A stretch of 64,000 bases of DNA from Antedon mediterranea (Eukaryota > Echinodermata > Crinoidea > Comatulida > Antedonidae). The DNA lies in contig NC_092671.1 of assembly GCF_964355755.1 (NCBI RefSeq), positions 22,649,070 through 22,713,069 on the forward strand, written 5' to 3'. The position numbers and the translations under genes were made by a program. Numbering within the stretch: position 1 is the first letter of the stretch; the number at the start of each line of letters is the position of its first letter. Below are positions 1-12,662 of the stretch, piece by piece. Below the pieces are notes generated by a model. It was given only the letters and a program-made list of their open reading frames with translations. It made no database searches and was not told the origin of the DNA.

Positions 1-430
1 CTGAGCTAATAAATGTTTGAAAAATAGAGATGATGTTAGGTCCCGGAAAATGCACTTCTTGTACTTCGAAATATGACCAGCTTTATTGTTGGGGCTGAGC
101 TAAGAAAATGTTTAAAACTAAAGCTGCATTTTATACTTTGGAAACATCAGGCCCAGAGGCTTAAAAAACGCAAGCGTAGACCTTTTCAGAGGGGAAATAA
201 GTTTATTCCTCCCAAGTGTATGCCTGCGTACGTACCATCTGGACTTCCGAGTGGTGAGAAATTCATGACATACAGGACATTGAAAATTTAATAACTTAGC
301 TATAATAAGATGTTGGCTAAGCGAAAATGGCATGTTTTTTTGTTTAGTAATGGATGAAATATTTATTTTAGGTGCCCCACGGTACAGAAGGTTACTTGTA
401 AATTAAAAAATTGGTGAACATACGAACAAT
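1..430. other. Unannotated left edge
   Basis: No gene, RNA or repeat boundary could be supported here. The sequence is AT-rich. The short open frames on both strands overlap each other and show no domain, coding bias or splice signals. Confidence 0.4.
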
Positions 431-1394
431 TAACATAATTCGTTTTTGCTGTAGTGTAGCGTACGTCGACACAGTACACGACGTAACCGTCGCCTGGAAA
501 ATAACTACAGTACACATTTTGGTCCCTGGATGGAACATGATATCACGACCCAACGTTGAACGATTCGTACAAAGGGATACCGCCAGACAAGTGCGTACCT
601 ATAGCTATTGTTTAGTAGTAAGTTAGATCGCTGGCGATAATGAATGCATATAAAGTGCATAATATCACTCTGACGTACTCTCACGGTCAATGAAACGTCG
701 AGGTTTTCTAGGCGCTGAAGCTACGAAGTGAACGCGAACGAATTATATTCCCCAACAAAAAGTACCCGAACCGTCGGTAAACTTCGCCTGGAAAATAACT
801 ACATTACACATTTTGGTCCCTGGATGGAACTTGATATCACCCGTCTCGACCCAAAGTTGAACGATTCGTACAAAGGGATACCGCCAGACAAGTGCGTACC
901 TAGCTAATGTTTAGTAGTAAGTTAGATCGCTGGCAATAATGAATGCATATAAATTGCATAATAGCACTCTGACGTACTCTCACGGTCAATGAGACGTCGC
1001 GGTTTTCTAGGCGCTGAAGCTACCAAGTGAACGCGAACGTTTTTACTGTATATTATATTCCCCGACAAAAAGTACCCGTGTTCCCTTCGGTAACCGTCGG
1101 TAAACTTCGCCTGGAAAATAACTACATTACACATTTTGGTCCCTGGATGGAACATGATATCACGCGTCTCGACCCAACGGTGAACGATTCGTACAAAGGG
1201 ATACCGCCAAACAAGTGCGTACTAGCTATTGTTTAGTAGTTAGATCTCTGGCAATAATGAATGCATAAAAGTGCATAATAGCCCTCTGACGTACTCTCAC
1301 GGTCAATGGAACGTCGTGGTTTTCTAGGCGCTGAAGCTATATGAAGTGAACGCGAATGTTTTTTACTGTATATTATATTCCCCGACAAAAAGTA
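431..1394. repeat. Tandem array I, monomer about 295-323 bp
   Basis: The block containing CTGGAAAATAACTAC, then TTTTGGTCCCTGGATGG, recurs at about 490, 785 and 1108, giving periods of 295 and 323 bp. Each monomer also carries GTGCGTACCTAGCTA, a CTCACGGTCAATG segment and TTTTCTAGGCGCTGAAGC in the same order. The third copy runs into a G/C-rich block near 1395. Small open frames in the array recur with the monomer and look non-coding. I recognise no family. Confidence 0.8.
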
Positions 1395-1476
1395 CCCGTG
1401 TTCCCCGACGGGGGGGCTAGGCTCCCCGACGAGGGGGCTAGAGCCCCCGTAGCCCCCCCCCCCCCCCGCTGGCGCC
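1395..1476. repeat. G/C homopolymer-rich block with inverted symmetry
   Basis: Runs of G and C alternate (CCCCGACGGGGGGG, then GAGGGGGCTAGAGCCCCC), ending in a run of about 15 C. The GGGGGCTAGAGCCCCC part is a perfect inverted repeat. It marks the boundary between tandem arrays I and II. Confidence 0.6.
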
Positions 1477-1549
1477 ACCACTGCATCAAATGATTTCTAG
1501 GCGCAATTCAATGCTAGCTGCTTTGATCGTATAATACATTCAAGAAGGC

Positions 1550-2700
1550 TACGATCGTTTTCCTATTTGCTAGTGCGCTAAAGTCTTTATTTCACTTAAC
1601 TTAAGGTACATTTGTACATCGGTGCTAGAATGTTTTAGGCCCTACTTCGTGAGAAAGTCGAGTGACAAGGGATGTCACATGGTATTGTGATATCAGTACT
1701 GCGATACTGTATGTCACATGGTGCTTTCACCGGCCGCCGCCGAGAGATGTAAGCACATGTTTTGTTACTGCCATGTCTCTCTTTCGAATGTTTTCCTATT
1801 TCCTAGTGCGCTATGAAGTCTTATTTCCGGGCAACTAGAGGTGTCTTACTAATGAGTAGGCCTAGTTTTATTTCATCGGGACTTGCCCCCGATGTTTGTA
1901 TTTGAACGCAAAAAATGTTTTTTTATCGCATATGTTTACCCGCCGGCGGAAAAAAAAAGTAGGCTACGATCGTTTTAATGTTTGCTAACGCGCTATGAGG
2001 TGTCGTTTCCGGCTAACTACAGTTGCCTACTGATGAGGCATATTTTTTTCTTCATATATCGCGTACAGTACTATGTTTACCTGCGGAAAAGTAGGCTCAA
2101 TCGGGCTGTTTGCTAGCGCGCTTTGAAGTGTCCTTTCCGGCCAACTTCAGAGTTGTCCTACTGATGAGTAGGCATTTTTTATTTCATCGGGGAATTCCCC
2201 TTGACATTCGTAATGAACGCAAAAAATGTTTCTTATCGCGTATGTTTACCGGCGGAAAAAGCAGGCTACGATCGTGCGGTTTGCTAGCGCGCTATGAAGT
2301 GTCTTTCCGACCAACTACAGAGTTGTTCTACTCATGAGTAGGCCTAGTTTTATTTCATCGGGGAATTCCCCTTGACGTTCGTATTGAACGCAAAAACATT
2401 TTTTTATCGCGTATGTTTACTGGCGGAAAAAGTATGCTACGATGGTTTTACTGTTTGCTAGTGCGCTATAAAGTTTCGTTTCCGGCCAACTAGAGTTGTC
2501 CTACTGATGAGTAGGCTAATAGATTAGGCCTATTTTTTTCATTGGGGCTTCCCCCTGACGTTTGTAATGAACGCAAAAAATGTTTCTTCGCGTATGTTTA
2601 CCGGCGGAAAAAGTTGGCTACGATCGTTTTGTTGTTTGCTAGCGCGCTATAAGTGTTATTTCCGGCCAAACCAGAGGTGTCATTCAACATAAATGTTATG
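1550..2700. repeat. Tandem array II, monomer about 130-180 bp
   Basis: TTTGCTAGCGCGCTATGAAG and close variants recur at about 1799, 1980, 2108, 2280, 2454 and 2635. Each is followed by TTTCCGGCCAACTA, GTCCTACTGATGAGTAGGC, TTTCATCGGG, a run of GAACGCAAAAA and TATGTTTACCGGCGGAAAAA. Six diverged monomers make a satellite-like array. The copy at 1980 is shorter than the others. No coding content is supported. Confidence 0.8.
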
Positions 2701-2806
2701 TGCGAGAGTACCATTTCCGGCCATCTAGGGTGTAAATTACCAAAAATCGCTTCCCCACAGCCCCAACCATGGTGGGGCTGTGACTCAAGTACTTAGTGTC
2801 GGAATG

Positions 2807-2841
2807 CCCCTCCCCCCCCCCCTCGTGGGGGGGGGGGCCAA
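2807..2841. repeat. Poly-C/poly-G hairpin
   Basis: A run of about 16 pyrimidines, mostly C, is followed by TCGTG and then about 12 G, forming a perfect G:C foldback. It lies between array II and array III and is a likely assembly or polymerase trouble spot. Confidence 0.6.
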
Positions 2842-2929
2842 GCGTGACGCTTGATGTGAATCCTGGGGAGAACACTGCTATTTGTATTACTATTACTAGA
2901 TGGTACGCTCGCTTCACTCGCGTGCCCAT

Positions 2930-4577
2930 AGATGGTTCTCGAATACACAGTAATTTCAGCGTAAAAAAAAGTTTTTTTTAAAAGTACGTACTGCAGGACT
3001 ATAATAGTTATTGTGGTTTACAGAAACAAATAAATAGACACGATGATTTATGTATTAAACTAAAATTAGCACACTGGGAATTACTTCTGAAAGAGAAACT
3101 TGTCACAAAATGAGTCCAAATTTGTTATTTGGACTCATTTAAACAAACCCAATCTGTGTTTTGTGTGTAACATTAGGGTTGAGGGATGTGGAAGAGGATA
3201 TGGGTACAAAGAAGAACGATTTTTAAATATATTCTTTATCTACTCAGTAACGAAATATGTTTTTCATGTTTGATAGGCCTATATACCACTTGATACAGTA
3301 ACACATTTGCGATTTAATACTTTGTTAAAACTGTCACTGTCATAGTCGATTGAAATAGCATAGTACATGTAACGATACACGTACCACTACAACGTTTATA
3401 TTCTTTGTAATTATTAATTAATACAAACGTTGAGAAGCAACTGTCAGTAGTACAATTTATTTGTATATTGCTTCGCTCGCGTACCATCTAGGTCGCGCCC
3501 ACAGATGGTTCTCGAATACACAGTAATTTCAGTGTTAAAAAAATGGTTTTTTTTTTAATGTACGTACTGCAGGACTATAATAGTTATTGTCGTTTACAGA
3601 AAAGAATAAATAGACACGATGATTTATGTATTAAACTAAAATTAGTACACTGGGAATTACTTCCGAAAGAGAAACTTGTCACAAAATGAGTCCAAATTTG
3701 TTATTTTGACTCATTTAAACAAACCCAATTTGTGTTTTGTGTGTAACATTAGGGTTGAGGGATGGGGAAGAGGATATAGGTACAAAGAAGAACAATTTGT
3801 TTAAATATATTCTTTATCTACTCAGTAACGAAATATGTTTTTCATGTTTGATAGGCCTATAAATAATATACCACTTGATACAGTAACACATTTGCGATTT
3901 AATATACTTTGTTAAAACTGTCACTGTCATAGTCGATTGAAATAGCATAGTACATGTAACGATATACGTACCACTACAACGTTTATATTCTTTGTAATTA
4001 TTAATTAATACAAACGTTGAGAAGCAACTGTCAGTAGTACAGTTTATTTGTATATTGCTTCGCTCGCGTACCATCTAGGTCGCGCTCACAGATGGTTCTC
4101 GAATACACAGTAATTTCAGCGTAAAAAAATGGTTTTTTTTTTAATGTACGTACTGCAGGACTATAATAGTTATTGTCGTTTACAGAAAAGAATAAATAGA
4201 CACGATGATTTATGTATTAAACTAAAATTAGCACACTGGGAATTACTTCCGAAAGAGAAACTTGTCACAAAATGAGTCTAAATTTGTTATTTAGACTCAT
4301 TTAAACAAACCCAATTTGTGTTTTGTGTATAACATTGGGGTTGAGGGATGGGGAAGAGGATATGGGTACAAAGAAGAACAATTTTTAAATATATTCTTTA
4401 TCTACTCAGTAACAAAATATGTTTTTCATGTTTGATAGGCCTATAAATAATATACCACTTGATACAGTAACACATTTGCAATTTAATACTTTGTTAAAAC
4501 TGTCACTGTCACAGTCGATTGAAATAGCATAGTGCATGTAACGATACACGTACCACTACAACGTTTATATTCTTTGT
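2930..4577. repeat. Tandem array III, monomer 573-587 bp
   Basis: AGATGGTTCTCGAATACACA begins copies at 2930, 3503 and 4090, giving periods of 573 and 587 bp. The copies are nearly identical across ACGTACTGCAGGACTATAAT, a hairpin of AATGAGTCCAAA with TTTGGACTCATT, and a region around AGTCGATTGAAATAGCATAG. The third copy stops at 4577 where a TA-flanked MITE is inserted. The short minus-strand frame at 3814-4074 lies inside the monomer and is unlikely to be a gene. Confidence 0.85.
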
Positions 4578-4578
4578 A

Positions 4579-5534
4579 CCGTATTTTCAGTATAGGTCGA
4601 CTACAAGTATAAGTCGACCCCTAACTTTGCTGTAGAATATCGTTGATTTTGGTATTACCTGAATATAAGTCGACCAGCAAAATCAGCTAATAACACAACT
4701 TACTTTGAAGTTCAAAGAGGGCTAGAAATGTATGAAATGTGGTTGTTTGTTTATATTATTAATATGTAGTCAATAATATTTATAAGACAATCTATTATTA
4801 TTATTATTATTATATTTAAATCACAAAGACTTAGCCACAGTCTTCGCCAGCCTATAATAAATGACAGCGATGTAGCGTTACAGTACTTGCCATCAGCAAT
4901 GTTTTTTTGCGTCACTCGAATATATTAAAACGAGTTTTCCGTTAGGAGGCTTATTAAATTGTACAGGCGAGTAGTTGTAAATCGCGTTATCTGTAAATGT
5001 ACACGCGCCCGACTAAGGAGAATTTATTTTATCAACTTCCTGAACAGTTTTTTCACATCCACGCGGTGGCTGCCGTCAACAAATCAACTTGTGATTGCAT
5101 GTTATGTACAGTACAATGCAAAAAATCTTTTATTTTGTACTTGAAAAATCATAAAACTAGTCATGTAATTATATAATTCATAATTATATGAAGTTTATAT
5201 ATGAATGAAGCAACACTAGCCTAGTATTTACTATTAGTGGATCCTTTATTAGTAGGCATCTAGGCTAGTTCGCCGTGGCGCAGCTATGAAATGATCCATC
5301 GCTGTTGATAAGTATAGAGTCGCCAAACCTCGCTCTGGGCATGCGCAATAGCTTGTCAGATTCCCTAACGCTTGGCAGTTGAGTTCCGGTGCCGGAATCC
5401 TAACCACGGAGTAAATTGAAAACTTCCATGAGTGATTGATGATAGGCTTAGGCCACTGACCTTGCTAGTCGACCCCCCGATTTTGCAATTAAAATTTTCC
5501 CACAAAGTCTCGACCTATACTCCGGAAAATACGG
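4579..5534. mobile_element. TA-flanked MITE with CCGTATTTTC termini
   Basis: The element starts CCGTATTTTCAGTATAGG and ends CCTATACTCCGGAAAATACGG, which is its inverted counterpart. A TA dinucleotide lies immediately outside both ends (4577-4578 and 5535-5536), the target duplication of Tc1/mariner-type elements. TATAAGTCGACC motifs repeat inside both termini. At 956 bp with no transposase frame it is non-autonomous. It interrupts the third monomer of array III. Confidence 0.8.
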
Positions 5535-5536
5535 TA

Positions 5537-6656
5537 TATAATGTTTACCATACTGGTTTGTTCTTACTACTTGTAGAATTGCATTTTAATTCAAAATAAT
5601 TTAAAACGTAATTGTTACACGGACAATTATCTGATTAATTGATTTAATTTATGAAAATATCATATCACTGATGCCAACTTTACTGTTCTTTAAAATCTGA
5701 ACCTGAAAATACATTTGACATAGCAATTTCGCTGTCGTATCATAGGGTACGGGTATGTAGTTGTTGTCTGCTAATGTATGTATATGTTGTGTATTTTCAT
5801 TGGTTAAGGTTAAAATCACTGATGCATCACTGAATTAGCGTTATGAAATCTACCCTCTCCCGCTAGAGTTATTAACGCCACTGGCGCGGAGTAACAGCTT
5901 CCTAACGCTAATCCGCAGCATGGTTCAGACACAAAAATATGTACGCCGCTTACATAACTCCACCGTAACTCTGTGAGTCTGAACACACCCTAAGGGGCTT
6001 GTACATGTAATGAATGTCACATGTTCTGAAATAAAAGTTGTTGTTTGATTATTTGATAAGCTAAATTACCCTCAAATCATTCATGTATTTAATACCCTAT
6101 ACTTTATAAATAAATATAGAGCATTTCAGACTATATTTATGTTAAACTGCAATGTAATGCATTTCAACAAATTAATGTTAGATAATGGGCTATTTACATC
6201 ATTCACACTCTCATTTTCGTCTTCGTATTAACAAAAAAAGTTACATATCTTACCCTGAAGCTAGAAGAAGTCCATTTGCAGAAAATGCAACAGAATTTAC
6301 ATTAGCTGTATGTCCTTTCAGCTTACATCTTAGTTTTGTACAGCATACTAAAAAATTAATAGTAAAGGTAAAAAAGCATTAACAAATCATTTTGTACATA
6401 CATAAATAATTAAAAAGGGTGCTCGAGTATAAAATATATAATACCTATAGGGAATATAGCCATACATTATATCATAAATAACATAACAAGTGTTTTTTTA
6501 AGTTATACAGTTGGCAATCTTAGTTTTCAGAAATGTATCCTTAGTTTTGCAACGATAATTAGGATACCTTATTTATTATTGATGTCATTAAATGGCCAAA
6601 AAGAAAAAAAATATAATTAGGCCTATTTAGTATAATTGTACCAATTAAGAGAGCCA
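5537..6656. other. Unannotated AT-rich interval
   Basis: No gene or element with two ends could be supported. There is a plus-strand open frame of 65 codons at 6185-6382, but it has no recognisable domain and no splice context. Confidence 0.4.
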
Positions 6657-7316
6657 GTCACTAAAAATCAAACATTAGGTGGCAAGGGTCAAAATTTCGA
6701 ATTGGCTCATATTTTGCACATCGTTAGACCTTGATGTAAGTAAACCTAATGTGTAGTTTGTTTGGTAAAATATTGCTTAGTTTTCGAGAAAATCGAAAAA
6801 TAACGATTTTTGTCCAATTTTGTTAATTTTTGGTGTATAATTCACATTAAGTTTAACAGCCTCTGGAAGCTAAACGTAGCAACCTAGCGTTTTAATATTT
6901 TACACTTACATTAACTAGCATCTTGACATTTTAAGATTTTTATTAATTATTAATAATTATTTTATTAATTAATTACTAATTAGCAATTATAAAACTCTAA
7001 AAAAGTAGGGTAGTAGGGTTTTTTTTCATGTGCAACAAATTTTTTTTTAATAAAAAAATCATCAATCTAAAGTATAGATACCGGTACTAATATTTATGAA
7101 TCAAGTAAAAGAAAATTGGGGAAACTATTGTGCGCTCTGCGCCAGAGCCACAAAGTTGTAAGAAATTCAAAGATTTAATCTGTCAGCAAGATCAATTAAA
7201 TGTACCTATTATTATCTATTTAGCAATCTAAGTCACTTTGAGCCAAACTTTTATTACGAGAAACAAACTTGAAAGATAAACTGAAAGTTCCTGGAATAAT
7301 TTTGAATTAAGTTGCA
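6657..7316 (+). repeat. Left terminal inverted repeat of X
   Basis: It matches the reverse complement of 21706-22340 over nearly its whole length, including GGCAAGGGTCAAAATTTCGA, TTAACAGCCTCTGGAAGC, AAAAAATCATCAATCTAAAG and GTAAGAAATTCAAAGATTT. The arms differ by many substitutions and some indels around the AT-rich stretch at 6930-7030, so the element is not recent. Confidence 0.85.
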
Positions 7317-7446
7317 ATTTACATGCAAACTAAAATACGTCTCTGGTAAAATTTAAATTACTAACCAATACAAAATTAAGCAATTAACTAAAAATCACTC
7401 GCTTATGCTTTGTCAAACCATATAGGCTAGTCAATCTAGCTAAAAC

Positions 7447-8108
7447 AGTCGCGTGCTTAGTGTTTACCGACCGACCGACCAACTGACCGAAATTACTGAA
7501 CATGTTTAAAAATGTTGAAATGTTTAAAAACAGTTATATTTTTTTAATTTACACGTGCGTAGCCTGTCACTTTTGACGTGCTCGTATAACGTAATTTCGA
7601 GTTGAAAAGTAAGTCAAGAAAACAGAAATCGGGCAAAAAGAGTGCGCAATAACATTTAACGCGCAGTGCGCGCGCAAAAATCTGCGCACTCATGGCAATT
7701 TTGTAAACGCTTAAAATTGCCTGAAACGTACTCTTATTTCATCGAAAATAAATTTTGAAAATGTTAAGCGCGCGTACGCATGCGTTACATGCGCTACGCA
7801 CGTAATTGTATTGCCATATGATGATTTATGCCCTGAAATTTATGAGTACCAAATTTTATTTAATTGTGATTCATGGTTGTGAAGATATGATTACAAACGT
7901 GATTTCGTTAAATCGTGCGTAGACCGCGTAATTTTTTATTGCGCACCGTGAAAACATAACCACATCGATTCCTGGCCATAAGGAATATACTGTGAAAAAT
8001 TGACTTAGTTAGATTAAACTGATATCAAGATAAGGTCAGAAAGCGATAAAACGCATAGTGAGACCGACAGACCGACATAGTGAACTATAGAGTCGCTTCC
8101 ACGCGACT
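7447..8108. mobile_element. Repeat B, copy 1 (AGTCGCGTG/CACGCGACT ends)
   Basis: A 662-bp insertion with short inverted ends AGTCGCGTG and CACGCGACT, flanked by TAAAAC and AAAAAC, which may be an A-rich target duplication. A CCGACCGACC motif lies near the left end and GACCGACAGACCGACATAG near the right. The body (7485-8078) is repeated almost unchanged at about 25290-26690, where it contains an extra MITE. The insertion splits the outermost part of the left arm of foldback A, as the intact right arm shows. Confidence 0.65.
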
Positions 8109-8336
8109 AAAAACAGCCTAAAGTGAAACAAATTGCAAACAGAGATTTTTCTTTTTTATATGGTCACATATGATGAGGAGATCAAAATTTGAGCATCACA
8201 CCTCTGTCACTCATCCCGATGATATGCAAATTAGCTTAAATATGCAAATTAGGGTGAAATTACAGGGTTATCATATCTCAAAAACTACTAGTCCGAGAGA
8301 GTTGATTTTTTCACTGATTTATTCAAAATGTATATA

Positions 8337-9163
8337 CCGTATATTTCGGTGCATAAGTCGCACTTTTGACACGCAAATTTGACCTCTAAATTAAGGGTGC
8401 GTCTTATACACCGAACATAAATGCCTCACCACACAGAGTGTACATATCGTCACCTCGTTGGCTAGGCTAGGCCTAGCTACAGTGTACTAACGTAATGGCA
8501 ACCTGCTTCTGCCTAGTTTTCAAGGCATTTTAGCGTGATGTTATACTAAATATGATGAAAAGATTTGTTTATTATGGAGCTGTTTTAGGCGCTCCGATAA
8601 AATTTCATTTGTAAACGTTTACAATTGGAATATTTATTTATAGTTATACGCACGATCGCCGACCGCCGTACCCCCAGCGCAAGCCCTTCTTGGCGGCCAC
8701 ATGTTGTACGGTATTCGACTAGTATATTCTCCAAGTGATTATAGCATGGACCTAGCGTACACACTTCTCGGATACATAGATACTAATCGAATACGATTGT
8801 CCGTGAAAACGTGCGCCCTCTCGAAATGATCGAGCGAGGCTAGCCCACACACGTGCGTGTTAAACACACGGTCATGCACTCGATGTTGCGGGTGCGAAAC
8901 TCATGAATAACAAGTTAGAAACAACTTGTTGAGGCTGGGCGCGGCCGAGCCTAGGTAAGAAAAAAACCTAAATAAAGGACGCCGTTGTAGATATAACAAA
9001 ATATATTATTACAATAAGATTGATTACAATTTAAAAAAAACATTGTTTTGATGAAATATAAGGTGCATCTTATACATCGACGATATAAAAAATACCGATA
9101 TTTTACTCTCAGTTAGGGGATGCGTCTTATACACAGGTGCGACTTATACACCGAAATATACGG
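8337..9163. mobile_element. TA-flanked MITE with CCGTATATTTCGG termini
   Basis: It starts CCGTATATTTCGGTGCATAA and ends ACACCGAAATATACGG. TA lies directly outside both ends (8335-8336 and 9164-9165), and removing the element plus one TA restores the 340-bp unit of foldback A. GGTGTATAAGACGCACC-type motifs repeat inside both ends. At 827 bp it has no transposase. A second copy lies at 25542-26353 in inverted relation. Confidence 0.85.
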
Positions 9164-11289
9164 TATTTATATTTTCTCTAATGAAACATTTTACAAAAAA
9201 AAGACCGGAAGTACAACATTTGACCCTCGACCCCATTTTCAATGTTTGCGTACACAATGTGACTGAAATGTCTGTAGAGACTTTATTTTGCCGTCAAATG
9301 ACCCCGATATAGGTTCCTAATAGCTAGCATAGGACCACTTTATAATTCCCAAAATCACACCTTTGTCACACACCTCGAAAGTATGCAAATTAGTAGTACA
9401 AGTTAAATAAAATATGCAAATAAGAGTGAAAATTTACAGTTGTCATATATGTCAAAAACTACTAATGCTAGAGAGTTGATTTTTTCACAGCTGTATTCAG
9501 AATGTACATATTTATATTTGCTCTGATGAAAAATTTTACATAAAAATGACCGGAAGTATGACATTTGACCCTTGACCCCATTTCTCAATATTGCATATTA
9601 TAATAAAACTAAAATGTCTGTAGAGATTTTGTTCTGCCCTCAAATGACTCGGATACAGATTTCTAATAGCCAACATAGGACTGTTTAGTAAATTTCAAAT
9701 CACACCTGTATCACTCACCTCCAAAGTATGCAAATTCTTAGTACAAGTCACATAAAATATGCAAATTAGGTGGTGAAATTACAGTTTCCTATATATCGAA
9801 AACCACTAAGGCTAGAGAGTTGATTTTTTTTTTAATTGTTCAGAATGTACATATTTATATTTGCTCTAATGAAACATTTTACGAAAAAATGACCGGAAAT
9901 ACAAAAATTGACCCTTGACCCCCATTTATCAATGTTTGCATACATAATGCGACTACCATGTCTGTAGAGACTTTATTTTAGACTCAAATGACTCGGATAC
10001 AGTTTTCTTATAGTCTGCATAGGACCGTTTTGTAATTTCCAAAATCACATCTTTGTTACACACCTCGAAAGTATGCAAATTAGTAGTACAAATTACATGA
10101 AATATGCAAATAAGGGGGTCAAATTATAGTCTTCCCATATCTCGAAAACCATTAATGCTAGAGAGTTGATTTTTTCAAGGCCTTATTCGGAATGCACATA
10201 TTTATATTCGCTCTAATGAAACATTTTACCCCAAAAATTTACAAAAGTATGACATTTGACCCTCGACCCTATTTCTCAATATTTGCATATAATGCAACTA
10301 AAATGTCTGTACAGACTTTGTTTTGGCCTCAAATGACTCAGATACAGGTTTTCTATAGCTAGCATAGAACTGTTTAGTAATTCTCAAAATCACACCTTTT
10401 TACTTCCCTTGAAAGTATGCAAATTAGTAGTACAACAGGTGAAAGTTGCCATATCTCTATCGGTCATTAGGGTTTTTTCGAGATATGGCAATTCACTGTA
10501 ATTTGCATATTTCATATAACTTTCTTTTACTACTAATTTGCATACTTTTGAGGTGCTTGACTTTTAGAATTACTAAACGGTCCTATACGGGCTATATAAA
10601 ACCTGTATACAAGTCATTTGAGGCCAAAACAAGGTCTGTACATACATTTTAGTTGCATTATAATTATATGCAAATATTAAGAAATAGGGCCGAGGGTCAA
10701 ATGTCATACTTCTGATAAAGAAATAATAAAATGTTTTATTAGAGCGAATATAAATATGTACATTCTGAATAAGGGCTTGAAAAAATCAACTCGCTAGCAT
10801 TATTGGTTTTCGAGATATGGGAAGACTGTAATTTCACTCCCTTATTTGCATATTTCATGTAATTTGTACTACTAGTTAGCATAATTTTGAGATGCGTGAC
10901 AGAGGCGTGATTTTGGGAATTACAAAGCGGTTCTATGCTGACGATAGAAAACCTGTATCCGAGTCATTTGAGTCCAAAACAAAGTCTCTACAGACATTTT
11001 AGTCGCATTATGTATGCAAACATTGATAAATGGGGTCAAGGGTCAATTTTTGTATTTATTTTTGTATTTATTTATAAAATCAACTCTCTCGGACTAGTAG
11101 TTTTTGAGATATGATAATCCTGTAATTTCACCCTAATTTGCATATTTAAGCTAATTTGCATATCATCGGGATGAGTGACAGAGGTGTGATGCTCAAATTT
11201 TGATCTCCTCATCACATGTGACCATTTAAAAACGAAAAATCTCTGTTTGCAATTTGTTTCACTCAAAATGCTAGATTGACTAGCCTAAT

Positions 11290-11425
11290 ATTATTATAAA
11301 TTATTCAGTTCTATCCTCTCATAGTTTATAGGAAAAAACTGAAAACACATTTGTTTAACTTGTTATCGTTTTCCTGTTTGTCGAACCTGGTTGAACTTAC
11401 TCAATGAGAATGTTTCACAACATTA
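11290..11425 (+). pseudogene. Possible LINE ORF2 C-terminal scrap
   Basis: A plus-strand frame from about 11307 reads YRKKLKTHLFNL and stops soon after. The KKLKTHLF motif is typical of the extreme C-terminus of L2/CR1-like ORF2 proteins. It is short and has no other support, so this is a weak call. It lies between foldback A and the first exon of the X gene. Confidence 0.3.
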
Positions 11426-11564
11426 ACCACATCAAACAAAACACTTTACTGACAACGATATCTTCATTGACGTTGACAACGGAACTGATTTTTTATCCAT
11501 TTTAGTTTATGTCTTACAATGTAAAGACGTGTTGAAAATAATTCTTATATATAATTATTGTCTG

Positions 11565-12006
11565 ATGGCTTTAAGTTCAAACAATATGGAGATTTCATGT
11601 TCTATTAAATCGGTTGTCGGCAGAGCTTGTGGATTCGATAGAAAAGACCGCAAACAGAGCACTGAAGTCCTACCTTTACAAGCATGCCAGAAGGAAATCG
11701 TTGCACACAGATACATGTTTAGGTTTACGGGCTGGGGCATCGATAGTGAGGTAGACCTAATTCTTAGTCGAGCAGCCATGTTTAGCTTGCCCGATGATAT
11801 ACATAGTTGGACTGTTTGTCCCTTGCATCGATCGGAACTGGGCTTAGGTTGGTCTTGAGGAAATAACAACAGATGTAGAGTGCCGCCTGATCTCTCTAAT
11901 CACATCCAAAGCAAGGGAAAGGGACCTAAGTGAGATAGGGGTATTAGCAAAGAAGATTCGCAACTAATATTAAAGAAAACAGGAACTTTCCTGCAAGTTG
12001 GTTCAG
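11565..12006 (+). pseudogene. X gene exon 1, N-terminal Cys/His segment
   Basis: The frame opens with ATG at 11565 and reads through HSWTVCPLHRSELGLGW. It meets a TGA at 11856, continues NNNRCRVPPDLS, meets a second TGA near 11930, and ends LKKTGTFLQVGSG at a GGTTCAG/GTAAAT donor after 12006. The C..H...C spacing resembles the zinc-binding N-terminus of the family. Exon 2 (12093-12194) follows a TTTTTATCAG acceptor and continues GICSTQ before a frame change, ending at an AACT/GTAAGT donor. Confidence 0.65.
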
Positions 12007-12382
12007 GTAAATACAATTTAATTTTTATATTTAATGTAATTTAAAATGTTAAAAAAGAACCTGTAAGTAAATGTTTTTACGCTTTTTATCAGGTATCTGT
12101 TCAACGCAAGATGCTGAAGTTATTGTTACCTGTAACCTCGAACACTGAAACAAATAGCCCTAGTCTCGTCGATCAGATGAGTGCACTAACAACTGTAAGT
12201 TAAAAAATACCGTACAGTATGACATTTATGAATACGCATTTATTGGCGGAAAGATTAAGTAAATAATGTGTTTCATGTTACTTTGTTCATTTTATTTCGT
12301 ATGTTGATGGTAGGAGGAATAATTTCTGCATTCCCTGCCATTGTCATCATCTTTCTATATATATCAATATTATATATTCAAG

Positions 12383-12662
12383 GGACGTCAGTCCAATTAA
12401 ATATCCTTTATCTGCACTGCTGGAGCAAGTTTCAGACCGTACTTAACGTTTCCACATGCGAAAGGCTCGTCAAGTTGTCTCTATGTGCCTGGAAGAAATC
12501 GCACCTAGTCAGTCGACTACTCTACTTGAAGTTACATCAAGTGATAAAACCACAGAAGCTGACGAAAGAACCGATTCTTCTCTATTAGATGCACTTTCAG
12601 AATGCTACCTTCATACTAACCACTGGAGTACAAGACGTCAGATTTTATCGATCATGGTTGAT
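12383..12662 (+). pseudogene. X gene exon 3, left part (split by LINE)
   Basis: After an ATATTCAAG acceptor the frame reads DVSPIKYPLSALLEQVSD, a TAA, then RKARQVVSMCLEEIAPS, and later ALSECYLHTNHWSTRRQILS. It breaks off at the codons for IMVD at 12662 and resumes in the same frame at 18117 with KVTFKELQKW. TTGAT flanks the intervening LINE on both sides. The DVSP, RKARQVV and STRRQILSIM blocks match the remembered family. Confidence 0.7.

Larger units (their letters stand above)
7423..11287. mobile_element. Foldback element A with about 340 bp units in both arms
   Basis: The ends are TAGGCTAGTCAATCTAGC at 7423 and its reverse complement ending at 11287. Inside, a unit of about 343-345 bp is repeated in tandem on the left (GTATGCAAATT at 9381, 9726, 10071 and 10414, plus one copy near 8226 split by a MITE). 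It is repeated in inverted orientation on the right (about 10541, 10879 and 11158). The axis is near 10460. Each unit holds GTTGATTTTTTCA, TATTTATATTTGCTCTAATG, AATGACCGGAAGTA and TTTGACCCTTGACCCC. With five units on one side and three on the other, the palindrome is uneven. No transposase is present. It was inserted between the left TIR and the gene of X, and was later hit by repeat B and a MITE. Confidence 0.8.

Noticed and set aside
6185-6382. 65-codon plus-strand frame
   Set aside because: No domain, no splice or promoter context, and of a length expected by chance in this sequence.
11555-11869. 104-codon minus-strand frame
   Set aside because: It is antisense to exon 1 of the X gene, whose plus-strand reading shows conserved motifs and a splice donor.
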